Shown: positions 33,102 to 44,234, numbered from the stretch's first letter. The stretch: 64,000 nt of DNA from Typha latifolia (GCA_019914945.1 CM034099.1:21478704-21542703); one strand, 5' to 3'. The notes: generated from the sequence alone by a model not told the origin. A program made the numbers and translations.

Positions 33102-34469
33102 TGGCTCATGGGCTCTTCTCCGTTTAGGTATTCAAGGCTTAGTTTGCAGCCATGACTCTCTTCTCCTTCGTGCTTGGTGTTGCAAATTACAAACAATCTC
33201 CTGTAAAGAACGGGTGGGTTTAAAAATAAATAACAAAGAAAGTGCACTTCAGTCCCAAATATATGATTCCGTTAAGTAAGTAAAATAGTATATTAGTTAA
33301 AAAAATTTAATTCCGTGTGTCTAATTTCTTAATTTTCTTATTATACCTTTGAAGATCTTAACCATTAGATCTTCATCAAACTGATTGATAAACAATTAAT
33401 TTTATGATACACTTTTTTTTCTTACCTTCAAATTTCTCTCTTAAATATAATTATACCTTGATTATAGGAGATATTATTTAATATTAAATAATTTAAATTT
33501 GATTATTTGGAGATAAATTTCAATTTAAATATAATTCTCTATCTCTATTTATTAAAATTTAATTTAAATCAATCTTAAACTAATGAGAGATATATATAAA
33601 TAATAAAAAATAATCAAAAAGATAAAATGTAATTAAATTTTCATCAAGTTAATTATAAAAGACATCAATACTCTTATTTTGATATATATATATATATATT
33701 TTTTTTTTTACTTGATAAAATATTAAGATAATATAATTATTAAAAAAATAATGTGCAAGATTATATATCTAAAAAAAATTACCTACTGAACCGGTTTTTA
33801 ATATCTTTCATTCATATTATACCTTTAAAGATCTTAACCGTTAAATCTTTATTAAACTGTTTGATAAAAAATTAACCCTATGGCACGGAAGAAACGCTCA
33901 TATTTTTAACATCCGTCAAAGAGATGTATAAAGCCATGGGCCCACAGGCTACACTCATGTTCGAAGCCGATAATAGTTTTAGTGGTTGGGTTTTATCAAT
34001 TCACGATAGAGGTGGATCTTAACAATTCATGACAAAAAGTAAGTTTAATTATTTCTTAAATATTAAAATTAATCTTTAATATTTTTTTAATTAAAAATAT
34101 TATATGGGTTTTATATGGAAGGCTAACTTAGTTGTCTTAATTTATATATCAAGAGAGCTAATCCTCCCTATTTAGGGTATTAGTATACTGGCTCGTGATT
34201 GATTAAAATAAATTATATAGGTAAAGCAAATAGCCAAATAGGATACTATAAGACTATATCACATTTAATTCTTAAAACATATAAGCTAGATTGCGATGCT
34301 ATGCAGGTTTAACTAGTAATTAAAAAGATATATTAGAAGGTTTAACTTGTAACTAGTAATAAATTGATACTAGTATCACCTCCAAGGCTTCAACGCAACA
34401 ATGAAATCTTCTGGCACCATTCTCGTGATCATCCAAGCAGAGAGATGATTAATCTACCACTCTACATCC
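33102..34469. other. AT-rich intergenic region
   Basis: Separates two divergently oriented PPR genes. It holds a pair of direct repeats (33341-33876) and a short TA run near 33682-33700. No gene was seen. Confidence 0.45.
33341..33876. repeat. Pair of diverged direct repeats, 476 bp apart
   Basis: TTATACCTTTGAAGATCTTA and the following about 40 bp at 33341-33400 recur at 33817-33876 as TTATACCTTTAAAGATCTTA in the same orientation. Both copies run through TCATCAAACTG / TTATTAAACTG and GATAAA...ATTAA. They could be the ends of an old insertion or a simple segmental duplication. Confidence 0.6.
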
Positions 34470-35969
34470 ATGCCCCTCTTTCCTCGTCCTCTTCAATTCT
34501 ACAAACCCTACTCCAGACCACTGCAGCAACGCCTCTTCTTACTTCTCCAGACATGCAAGTCCAAGAGACAACTCAACCAGATCCACGCCCAGCTTCTCCT
34601 CAATGGCTTCTCCCAGAAGAGCTTCCTCCTCACCAAGCTCCTCTCCTTCTGCATCGCCTCCGGCGACCTCCCTTATGCCGTAGCCGCCTTCTCCTACGTC
34701 GACAAACCGAGCACCACCCTCTCCAACCAAATGCTCCGAGCCTTCTCTTTGAGCCCAAAACCTCGAAGCTGCCTCCTTTTCTACACCCAAGTGCTCCAAG
34801 GGCGAGAAGGAATCCGCCCCAATGGCTTCACCTACGCCTTCCTCCTCTCTGCCTGCGCTCGCGCAGGGGCCTCGTTTTTATCCCAAGGAGAGCAGCTTCA
34901 TGGGCAAATCGTATCCGCGGGTTTCGATTCCAACGTCTACGTACGTACCAATCTCATTAACATGTATGCGAAAGAAGAGATAGCAAGTGCCAGGAAGGTC
35001 TTCGACGAAATGCCGCAGCAGAACATGGTGTCGTGGAACTCGATGCTGGTTGGATATATGCGGTCGGGGGATTTGGATGCAGCTTCCGGTTTCTTTAGCG
35101 AGATGCGGAGGAGGGATGCTGTGTCCTGGACAACCATGATCGCCGGCTTCGCACAGGCTGGGAAATCTACGCAGTCTTTAGAGCTTTTCCGAGAAATGAG
35201 GAGGAGGCGCGTGACACCGGATCAAGTGACCATGGTCGCACTCCTCTCGGCTTGCGCGGACTTGGGAGACTTAGAGCTAGGAAAATGGATCCATGGCCGC
35301 ATAGACTCGTCGCAGAGAGGAAAGGAACGGCTCGTGTCGGTGAACAATGCGCTTATCCAAATGTACGCCAAATGCGGGGACGTCGAAGAGGCCGGACACA
35401 TCTTTCGCGTGATGCGACGGAGAACCACCTTGTCCTGGACGACCATGATCGCCGGACTAGCCATGCACGGTCGCTTCGACGACGCTCTCGAACTGTTCGA
35501 CAAAATGCTGGAGAAGCCCGACACGGCCACGTATCTCGCAGTACTGATGGCGTGCAGCCATTCGGGGAGGGTTAACGACGGGTGGCGTCGCTTCGAGGAC
35601 ATGGCACGAGTCCACGGGATTAGGCCGGAGATGCGGCACTATACCTGCATGGTCGACATGCTTAGCCGTGCGAATCGATTGCCAGAAGCTTTGGAGCTGG
35701 TCGAGACGATGCCGGTGCGGGCCGACGAGGTGTTTTGGGGAGCTTTGCTAGGTGGGTGTGGAAGAAATGGAGAGGTCGAGCTTGCAAGCTATGTGGTGGA
35801 TAGGTTGGTGGAAATCAAGCCGGAGAAGGCGGCGGGTCACCTCTTGTTCTTAGCTAATGTGTATGCTGCGGTGAGCAAGTGGGAGGAAGCTCGTAGAGCG
35901 AGGGAAAGGATGGTAGAATTGGGTGTGCGCAAGCCCCTGGGGTTAAGTTGGACGAATCCGATTACATGA
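34470..35969 (+). CDS. PLS-type pentatricopeptide repeat protein, E subclass (second copy type)
   Basis: A single exon, 499 aa, GC-rich, starting at ATG 34470. After a basic Pro/Leu-rich N-terminus comes LLLQTCKSKRQLNQIHAQLL, the usual entry into PLS proteins, then motifs such as NGFTYAFLLSACARAG, MVSWNSMLVGYMRSG, SWTTMIAGFAQAG, ALIQMYAKCGDVEEA and MVDMLSRANRLPEA. The C-terminal E domain runs from EVFWGALLGGCGRNGE through LLFLANVYAAVSKW to RKPLGLSW. There is no DYW domain, so a separate deaminase would be needed if it specifies RNA editing. It differs clearly from the E-class gene at 5143-6630 and is not a recent duplicate. Confidence 0.93.
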   Translation: MPLFPRPLQFYKPYSRPLQQRLFLLLQTCKSKRQLNQIHAQLLLNGFSQKSFLLTKLLSFCIASGDLPYAVAAFSYVDKPSTTLSNQMLRAFSLSPKPRSCLLFYTQVLQGREGIRPNGFTYAFLLSACARAGASFLSQGEQLHGQIVSAGFDSNVYVRTNLINMYAKEEIASARKVFDEMPQQNMVSWNSMLVGYMRSGDLDAASGFFSEMRRRDAVSWTTMIAGFAQAGKSTQSLELFREMRRRRVTPDQVTMVALLSACADLGDLELGKWIHGRIDSSQRGKERLVSVNNALIQMYAKCGDVEEAGHIFRVMRRRTTLSWTTMIAGLAMHGRFDDALELFDKMLEKPDTATYLAVLMACSHSGRVNDGWRRFEDMARVHGIRPEMRHYTCMVDMLSRANRLPEALELVETMPVRADEVFWGALLGGCGRNGEVELASYVVDRLVEIKPEKAAGHLLFLANVYAAVSKWEEARRARERMVELGVRKPLGLSWTNPIT

Positions 35970-36397
35970 AAAGAGAGCTAGAAAAGAGAATTGCACCATT
36001 AATGATCTTTTAACATGGAATGAATGCCACTACTCTCCCTCTCAAATGAATCACAGTTAACTCTCAGAAAAATAAATAACCTACCGACAAAATCCTGAAG
36101 ACATCTGTTAAAACAATAAGCACTAATGGCGACAGATGATGCCATACCATGTAAAGATGCAGTAAGTCGTTCCAATCATACGATCACGGGTAAATTTCAC
36201 GATGAAATGATAATAGTACTTCATAAGCCAAAGTTTAAGTGATACTATTCAAAGCACACAGCTTCCACAACAACCAGCAGTAATTTGCAGGAAATATGGA
36301 AAGTCTCAAGGACAGCAACATAGAATACGGAAACCATCCCCCAGCATTATTTAGTAGCTACTAGAGTTGTGGGGGGCATCAAACCACACCAAATGGT
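35970..36397. other. Intergenic region between convergent genes
   Basis: Contains the 3' UTRs of the E-class PPR gene (+) and the Gly/Tyr-rich gene (-). Nothing else was recognised. Confidence 0.5.
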
Positions 36398-39089
36398 TCA
36401 TTCGTCATCATAATTGCGGCGGTGATGGTGTTTATGATGGCGATGCTTCTTTTCCTCATCAGAGTCATCCCTCTTTTCCTCATCAGAGTTATCACCCTAA
36501 CAATAATTCCAAGCAAGAAATAATCAGTAAAAGTATGCAGTTTCTTCATAACTAGAAAAGGTTGCTTCTTATAGCCATATGAAATAAGCTTTAAGCACAA
36601 AATGAAAGGATTCTAGTAGTATGTGAAAACAAAGGGGAGTGCCCTTGATCCTTAAGGTTCACTAAAAGAAGAATCCTCAAAATATTGCCCTTTCTACTAC
36701 ATGAGAATATTAGACTCCTCGTACCCAAGGCCTTTGTGCATTTAAGTAGAGAGCACCTAGCCAACTAGTAACCCCATTGATCTTGTATTTGCTTGTAAGA
36801 ACAAGCTTATCTAACTTCAAGCTAGCCAATTTTGAAGCACCACTGACACTGTCACCATAATGAACAATTAGCTCAATGATGGCTTCCAGAACTTTTGTTC
36901 CACGAATAAGTTGGAGGAGACAATAACCAATGAAACAAAGTTTTGATTTGGGAACTTCCAATGATACTTCCCCTTAGTCAAAGAAAAAAGTGAAGTAATG
37001 TAATTTACTGAACCTATCAAGGCAGCTTATGAGCATCTATTACACAACTTTTTCATCCCTCTTAAGAATATTACAGACAAATGGCACATAAAGACCATTC
37101 AAGATAGTGTTTCTCTTCTGATAGTAATTAACATCACCTCATAAATAATTTTTTTCCTGATGAACTCGACATCACTTAATAAATATCTTTTTTTTCCCTG
37201 ATAGTAGTCGACAGGGTAGGGGGGGGATTGTATTTGTCCTGTAGACAATAGAATTTGATCCTACTATGTCTCACATTTATCAGTTCCCACCTTGCCCTTT
37301 AAAATATATTGATTCATTTAGCCTAGAAACCTTTCTGGAAAGAAAGCTAGGCATGACCTTTGCTCCTTTTACTAATGTCAGTAAATTCAGTCAGGATGCC
37401 CCTCATTCATCATCCTAAGTGAAGGAAAGCAAAGGTGGTCACTCGTCATGTCAGTACTTCCTCAGTTGGCAATCTTCAATCCACCAAATTATAGGACTAT
37501 CTCAACTCCTCCTAGTTCTGGCCCAAGGTTAAATTAGGAACTTGCAATGTTTTATCTTTTCAGAGACTCTCCTTCCTCCAAATTTTCAACATCTTCTTTA
37601 TTACGGTAAGCACTACAGAAATTTCCTATGATCAGACAATTCTCCCATAAGATGTTAATCATGCTATTAAAAAAGACCCTTCTTGCAACTAAAAAATCTT
37701 ACAAGCAAGAACATCACTCTATAATCTTTTAATGTGAATGGACAAATATCATAATTTTCATGAGTCATATGAGGAAAAAGCACAAAAGGCAGCATCCTAG
37801 AGTTCTAATCTTAACAAGTTAACATAATACTAAATCTTGTGTATCACGTTGGCCGATATGTCCCATGAATCTTAGATCCTCACCAATTTAAAGAAATAAT
37901 CATCAACAATCTTGGAGGCTTTGACTAACCATTCGGTGGTAGCAGGTTCCTAATTCCTATCCCTCCATTGGGCTCAATTCAAGCTGATGAGATACCTAGC
38001 AATTTTTCTAAAATCCCAGTCTCCCTCAACACCCCATCATCTCTGCACTATGAAATCGATAATTCAGAAAAGATTCATAGCAAGAACAGCAAAACTACAC
38101 TGAGATACATAACAACAAATCAAAGTTATCAAAGGCAGGAAAAGGAGCAAAAGACGAAGGAAAAATAAAGAACTCACATATTTAGGACGGCTGTAACCCT
38201 CCCCTTCATCTTGCTTATAATAACTCGGCTTCTGGTACCCACCGCCTTCCTCTTCCCCACCATAACTAGGCCTCTGGTAACTCGGCTTCCCTCCATATCC
38301 ACTCTCCTCCTCAGTTTTCCGATACCCCCCAGCAGTCTGGTACTCACTGCCACCATAACCAAATTCTCCCTCTTCACCATAAGGCTTAGGCTTGGGCCTT
38401 CCATATCCACTCTCTTCCTCAGTCCTCTGATACCCTCCACCACTCTGGTACTCACTTCCACCATAACCAAATCCTCCCTCTTCACCATAAGGCTTAGGCT
38501 TAGGCCTCCCATATCCACCCCCACCATAACTCTCCTGCACGGGCCGCTGATACCCGTATTCCCCACCACTCTGGTGCTCTCCACCACCGTAACCAAACTC
38601 TCCCTCTTCTCCATACGGCTTAGGTTTCGGCCTCCCATACCCAGATCCATACTCTTCCTGCTCCTCCTGAGGCCTCCTCCCACCATATCCAGATCCATAC
38701 CCCTCCTCCTCCTGCCTCTGAGGCTTCCTACCATACCCGTACTCGCTTTGACCACCGCCGTATCCGTAGCCTCCGCTGCCGCCCCCTTCTTCCGCCTCCT
38801 GCTGAGGACGGAATCCGTACGCCGGCTGCGGCTTGGGGCGAGGACGGCCGTAGCCGGGGTCGCCGCCGTAGGCAGAGGAAACAGATCCCGAGGAGTAGTG
38901 GGGCCTCTCGTAGTCAACGCCATGGGAGGAGGAGGAGGAGACGGGGTAGCAGATTTCGTCGGACGGGTCAAGGGGATTGCCAAAGGTGAGGTTGAGCTTG
39001 TAACCGCCGTCGTAGGGCGTGGGGTCGTAGTCGTCGAAATCGTCGACGTCGTCGACAGATCTGTCTACGCCGTCACGATAATACGCCAT
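36398..39089 (-). CDS. Gly/Tyr-rich intrinsically disordered protein, At5g39570/PLDRP1-like
   Basis: Two exons on the minus strand, 39089-38178 and 36496-36398, giving 336 aa. The N-terminus (MAYYRDGVDRSVDDVDDFDDYDPTPYDGGY, broken here for length) with its acidic stretch and DPTPY motif, then NPLDPSDEICYPVSS, matches the plant family of At5g39570 as I recall it. The centre is low complexity, built of GYGRPKPKPYGEEG modules, with no globular domain. Exon 2 adds a 32-residue tail with DDSDEEKK and a His/Arg-rich end (KKHRHHKHHHRR). The Arabidopsis relative is reported as a disordered phosphatidic-acid-responsive protein linked to phospholipase D signalling and RNA binding; the function here is inferred. 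The 1.7-kb intron starts with GTGAGT. If it is retained, a hydrophobic tail replaces the His-rich one. Confidence 0.85.
38361..38640 (-). repeat. In-frame coding repeats in the Gly/Tyr-rich gene
   Basis: Three copies of a module coding GYGRPKPKPYGEEGEFGYGG start (top-strand landmark) at 38361, 38469 and 38595, spaced 108 and 126 bp, both multiples of three. The copies differ at few positions (EEGEF/EEGGF, GGGEHQS/GGSEYQS/GGSEYQT), indicating duplication with frame kept. Confidence 0.85.
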
Positions 39090-39572
39090 TGATGGTTTTC
39101 TTGGTTTGAAGGAAGACGATCTCAGATCTGAGTGGGAGAGGACGGGATCGGGGAAGGTCTAGGTTTTATACAGGTCGTTGCAAATAAAATGGCATTGGAT
39201 ATCGGTGGATTTGCGAGATTGACATGGATCACGTAGACGTGCAGGCTTGCTGTCCACTTGTCCCCACTATGTCGGCACTCGGTATATAAAGATATAGTAG
39301 GTTGAAACTTTGACCTTTTTTGTTGTCATTTTACAAGCCTTGTCTTTCCAAATTGTGAAAACTCTGTTCCACTAGCAAATTCTCGCAATAAACAGAGAAG
39401 AAACACACATTATGAACAAGTTGAAAATAATTTATGGTAAGAGAATAATAACCGGGAAAGAAAAAACTCATGATACCAATTTCGATATCATAAATATATT
39501 AATCATCTTTGTTACATTTGGTGATCAATGTGGACAAGTTGATATAACGGCGGCAGCAATGTTTAACTAACA
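39090..39572. other. Intergenic region
   Basis: Promoter side of the Gly/Tyr-rich gene on the left and the 3' flank of the CREST-like gene on the right. No other feature was recognised. Confidence 0.5.
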
Positions 39573-41367
39573 TCATTCAAGAAGCTTATTACATGTCCCT
39601 ACGCCAATTGCTGCAGCTAGATGCCAGGCAGCATGAATATAAGGAGTTCGGGGGAACCAATCATCAGCAAAGAATAGAGCACCTCCTAACAAGGACGACA
39701 GCTTGTGCAGATTATGAGCCATTTTGAGCTCTGGTTTTATTGACGCTCTTTTAGCAAAAGCTACCTGAAAAATGAGCAGAGGCACCAGTTAACAGCAGAA
39801 AAGCTCATAGAACTGGATTCGTTGGATATATAACTGGCCAAAATGGGAGTTTCTTTTAGTGGATATTATTACGTAATTTTGATGCTGTCTGCTAATACGG
39901 GTTAACTGTGATCTAAAACTACAGAAAGAATTTAGTATAGTTGGGTTCAACCAAGAAACATCTTGAAGAAGATGGGTTCCCAAATATTTAGTTAGCTGTG
40001 AGAGTTCAATAATTCTTCAAGCATACCATATTGAGACAGTATAAATTAATATCCTTCTCAGAATATCATTACGACAATAGCTAGTATGGTTAAGGCAGAT
40101 CTAAAGGCAGGCCTCCTAGCAGAGCAAGGAGTAAGTAATGAAAAATGTGGACAAACGAGACAATCGAAGTAGAACCTATTTGTTGTAAAGTTAAGAATTC
40201 TCAAGATTGTGATGAATTGGTGAAAAAGAGAAAAGTAGAGTGGTCCTTTGAATCACTTGCCTCCATCATTCCTGTGTGGACAGCTGAGACCATCAGAGGC
40301 TGAAAAGGCAGAAGCATTGTTGATGCTGCCATTAGTAATTTTGGGTTTTTATCTCCAAGTGCCCTTGATAGACACTGCAGAAAGAAGATGAAGGATAAGA
40401 TAACTCACTAAGCACAAATGCATCTTCAGTAGAACCCTGCCACATAAGAAGCCCCACATTCTGAATTCAATAATGGATAAACATCTTCTACTTACTAGTG
40501 TAGTGGCAGCAATCGTTGTGTAGTCTGCCCATCTGAGAATTTTTCTGATTTCTCCTCTTGAAGAATGATATAAACTTGAAGCAATCCCAACTCCAACTAG
40601 CGAATTAGCATACAGTGTAGTATTCAAGTTCTTCCTGCAGAACTGATAAGAAGTTTGTCAATTGAGAGTGGAAATAAGAAAGTAGCAAAAAGGAGGGGGA
40701 GGGATATGCCTGCGAACAAACAGGTATAACAAAGTTCATGCATATGTAGGACACAAACTCAAGCAAACTGAACAAAGACAATATGAAATGGAGAAATTTC
40801 AAGAATTATGTATTTCAACAGGGACTTGCCGTGGAGCCTGAAATCCCAGAACAATGAAAGGCAGGGAGGTTAGAACATTTGCAATAGTTTCAGCAACGTG
40901 ACGATCACCTAAGACAGAGAAATATACACATGTAATGGGTAACATACATGAGCGATGTGTTAGACTAGTATACAAGGACAGTCTGAGGTGTATATATATA
41001 CCATGAAGACAACAGTGAATGGGCCGCAAGCATGAAGGTCTCTGCTGCCACAGTCGCCTGGGAATGCATACAATGAGTCATTAGTTATTAGTAATATTCC
41101 TACAGCATTCAATCCATGTATCTCATATACACACAAATAATAAACTTAAGCAACACAATTGACTACTCATCAGTGCAGTAGTAGATGTACATGTTCTCAC
41201 CTGATTAACAATTTTTGGCTTATTCCAACAATCTCTGCCCCTTCGCAAGTTGATACGACGAAATCTCCATGGTCAAGTCCATCTTTATATGATGATCGAC
41301 CAGAAAGCTGCACTCCATGGAGCCCCTCCAGTACTCTACAAGGACTTGATGTATCCTTGACACCCAT
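39573..41367 (-). CDS. CREST-superfamily-like integral membrane protein (uncharacterised plant family)
   Basis: Six coding exons in coding order: 41367-41201, 41057-41002, 40908-40830, 40634-40496, 40374-40261 and 39764-39573, giving 248 aa with all phases consistent. Two introns have GC donors (CACG|GCAAGT after 40830 and GGAG|GCAAGT after 40261). Using nearby GT sites instead breaks the frame. After an about 75-residue N-terminal region come several hydrophobic segments (VLTSLPFIVLGF, SLVGVGIASSLY, LGGALFF, HLAAAIGVG). The arrangement S-x3-H (Ser120, His124), Asp138 and H-x3-H (His229, His233) matches the metal-binding pattern of the CREST superfamily, which includes alkaline ceramidases, PAQR receptors and Per1. 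By that analogy it may be a membrane hydrolase acting on lipids, but no substrate can be named. A 5' UTR exon lies upstream at about 42389-42425. Confidence 0.82.
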
Positions 41368-41380
41368 ATATTCTCACAGG

Positions 41381-41431
41381 TCAGAACACACTTACTGATG
41401 ATTGGGGATCAAACAGGACAGCAGCTACCAT
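41381..41431 (-). other. Upstream ORF in the CREST-like gene leader
   Basis: A 16-codon ORF (starts MVAAVLFDPQSS, then stop) ends 13 nt before the chosen start ATG at 41367-41365. It lies on the same exon, whose acceptor is probably TTTCAG near 41441. The alternative that this ATG is the real start would need a 40-nt intron (41395-41356), shorter than plant introns normally are. A regulatory role in translation is inference. Confidence 0.5.
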
Positions 41432-42388
41432 TGGACTCGCTGAAATATCAATATGTAGACATATGGGATGTGAGATAATGTATTTATCAACAAAGATATA
41501 AGAAGAAAACAAAAGATTTAGCACAAGTGATTAAAGATTGTGAAGAGTAGTAAGAATAGAAGTGATCTCTTAAACTCAAGTTTAGCTTTGCAGGCACTTT
41601 GAAAAGCTATGTTGAGAAGGACGAGTTTGCACGATAAAGAAAAAGAACATTTCTTGCACTAAATACATATGAATTGGAGAAAAGAGCAAAGGTAGATGTG
41701 ATCTTTACAGTTCAAGATTTTGGACCCACAAACAGCCTGAATGTGATAGAGTACAATAAGAAAATGAACTGCATACAACAGAGATACGTTCGGAAAAAAA
41801 ATGTTGGAGAAATTGATGAACAACATTTCAACTCCACAGATCTCTCTGCCTCTTAGTAACAAGAGTTTGAGAAGTACGCAAATAATGAATTCTCAAAGGA
41901 GTTAATACAGGGATATGGTATTGTTTAACACTGCGTTAGCCTATAATCCAAGGCTGCACTATTTAGATGCCAGCAGCTTTTAATCACCTTAAAGACTCTA
42001 CTTTGATACTCAACATAAATAAAACTCATTCATTTCCCTCTTACTAGCTTATATTGATAACACTTCAATTCAGCTCTACTAAATCCCTCGCCAAACTCTT
42101 GAGTCTGTGCCAAATAAATGGCATTCGAAAATTGGAAATCAGGGTTGAAGAGGTACAGAATAACGATAGTATAATCAAAGAAAAGATAGTAAACTAGCAA
42201 CTGGAAAAGAGCTAAATATATATATAACCAATCTCATCATTCCTTTTCCTTTTCCTTTAATTTGTTTTCCTATGCGTGTGGTTGAACTCTAAATGTAATG
42301 GACAACTCAACTCATGCTACAAAAAGAATTTATTAATGTATGCTTCAAAAAATCACAGAAGAAGGATTTAAAAAGAGAGAAGAAGAAC

Positions 42389-42471
42389 CTGTCCAGAAGC
42401 GAAAAGCAGCAGCGCCCTTCCTCTCCTCCCAATATCTGGAATGGGTAGGGGAATATTTATATATATATATA
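42389..42471 (-). promoter_or_regulatory. TATA box and 5' UTR exon of the CREST-like gene
   Basis: On the minus strand TATAAATA (42461-42454) follows a TA run. About 30 nt downstream a short purine-rich leader ends at the donor GGACAG|GTTCTT (exon end 42389). No ATG lies in the leader downstream of the likely start site. A roughly 0.95-kb 5' UTR intron would then join it to the exon carrying the start codon. Confidence 0.5.
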
Positions 42472-42722
42472 GGGGGAGGGAGGGAGAGAGAGAGATGAGT
42501 CGGGCGCTGATCCTGATGCTGATTCCGAAAGGATCTTCTTGGGTAGGAACGGCTTCTTCTTCTGGCATATTCCCACCACCCGGCTGGTATCAAACGCATC
42601 TCCCCGAATTTTAAAGCACATGGGGAATTAATCATTCCAAATTCCAATGGAATTTGCAGCCTACATCGAGTAGTTGACCAAAATAGGCCTCCTTAAAATA
42701 TTTTCTATTTGGTCTATCACCT

Positions 42723-43006
42723 ATTTTAGCAAGGGGTGTGAACGGGCCTTAGGCTCCGCTCCGATTCTGCACGAATTACTTTCGACCCTAGATATTATTT
42801 AGGCTCAGTCCGTTCGGCTCGATTCAGCTTACCTAAAATTTAACTAAAAGTCAAGCCTAAATCAAACCTATTTTTAAGTCAAATATATTTCGAGCCTATT
42901 GAGCGGAGCTACCTGACCGACTCTGGTTTAAGATCAGCTCGAAATTAGTTTCAAACTTTTTTATAACTCAGTCGAGCCCATTAATTTTGCCACTCCTAAT
43001 TTTAAG
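42723..43006. mobile_element. Diverged hAT-like MITE (GAGCC family)
   Basis: The body is 42731-42998 (268 bp). It starts AAGGGGTGTGAACGGGCC and ends GGCCCATTAA-like sequence with CCACTCCTA, so the ends are imperfect inverted repeats (AGGGGTGTGAACGGGC versus AGGAGTGGCAAAATTAATGGGC). Flanking 8-mers ATTTTAGC and ATTTTAAG agree at six of eight positions, consistent with an aged 8-bp duplication. The interior has the GGCTCC/GAGCC words of the element at 43962. It has no coding capacity. Confidence 0.6.
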
Positions 43007-44234
43007 TAGATTAGTTGTCATGTCTAAAGTGCCCAAAGAATTAATCAATAATTTAGTGCTTTTAAAAACAGTGAAACTATATTCAGGTACAATAAATTAA
43101 GTGGTTGTCTTGGACTTACTAACTATAATTTTAAATAAACACCGTTGAGAAATAACTTTCTTTCTACTTTCTCATAAAATTACACTAAAAAGAAATATAG
43201 CTCCCTTTCAACGAAATAAAACTTCATTCCCTTAGGTCTTTATTTGCTTTTAGTTTAGCTACCGTCCCTCCAAACTAGTTTAAACATTTTTAATTTAATT
43301 CAATAATCAAATATTTTTGTATTTTTTATATCTAATAAAAATTTATTTTTTAAAAAATTAATAACTAAAAAATAAGACTAACTTATTTAATTCAGAGCTT
43401 AGCCTCAAACCAAACAAAGCCTAAGTAATATTTTAACATCCACTCTAATTAAATTAATGTTAAATATAATATATTAGCTTAAATGAGTATATAAAAATAT
43501 TCACTATAAAAATATTTTAAAATATATATGAACGCAGCATCTTTTCTCAAATAACACACATAGATTCGTTCAAAATAAAATGAAAATGTTTATAATTAGA
43601 TATCATTTATACTAAATTCAAATCCGTTTAGAGATCTAGATCCGTGTCGGATTAACACGTCAATGCAAAATTGCCATCCGCTAAGTCGGCACTCCGTTTA
43701 GAAGGACCCGTACGATTCACGGCACTATGATATGTGAACACGTGACTGGTTCGCAGTACGTGCGATAAGAGGTCCATGAAATTATTATTAGCTTAATACA
43801 AATTGCAGCGGGGCCCGCGGTTAATTTTATAGGCAAACCACTAATCTAAATCTTGCCAAATTAATTGGCTATACATGGCCAATAATAAGTCCCCTCTCTA
43901 TATGTGTTAAGATAACTTCTTAATCTTTTTTTTTAATCGATGTATATATTCCACAAGTGACTAGGGGTATAAAGGAGCCGAGCTTGATCGAGTCTGGCTC
44001 TAATCAAGCTTAGATTAAAATTAATTTTGAGCCTGTCTTTGTGATCAAACTTAAATTAAAATAATTTTAATCCGAGCCAATTTCAAACTTAAACCAGATT
44101 AAATGAGCTGCTCAATTAGTAATTTCAAGCTTTATTAATTTTAAACCATTTTCGAGCCTGAGCAAGCTTGAAATAATTTAGGCTTGAATCAAGCTTGAAA
44201 TAAAACCTAATTCAACTATAAAGATATAAATATT

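Noticed and set aside
38211..39092. A 293-codon open frame on the plus strand opposite the Gly/Tyr-rich gene
   Set aside because: It is a mirror of the repetitive coding sequence on the minus strand. Its Leu/Pro/Thr-rich translation has no domain, and the minus strand has the family-matching protein and splice sites.
41356..41395. A 40-nt intron that would make MVAAVLFDPQSS the N-terminus of the CREST-like protein
   Set aside because: Phases fit, but 40 nt is below the usual minimum for plant introns and the acceptor lacks a pyrimidine tract. I treat the ATG as a uORF, with the alternative noted.
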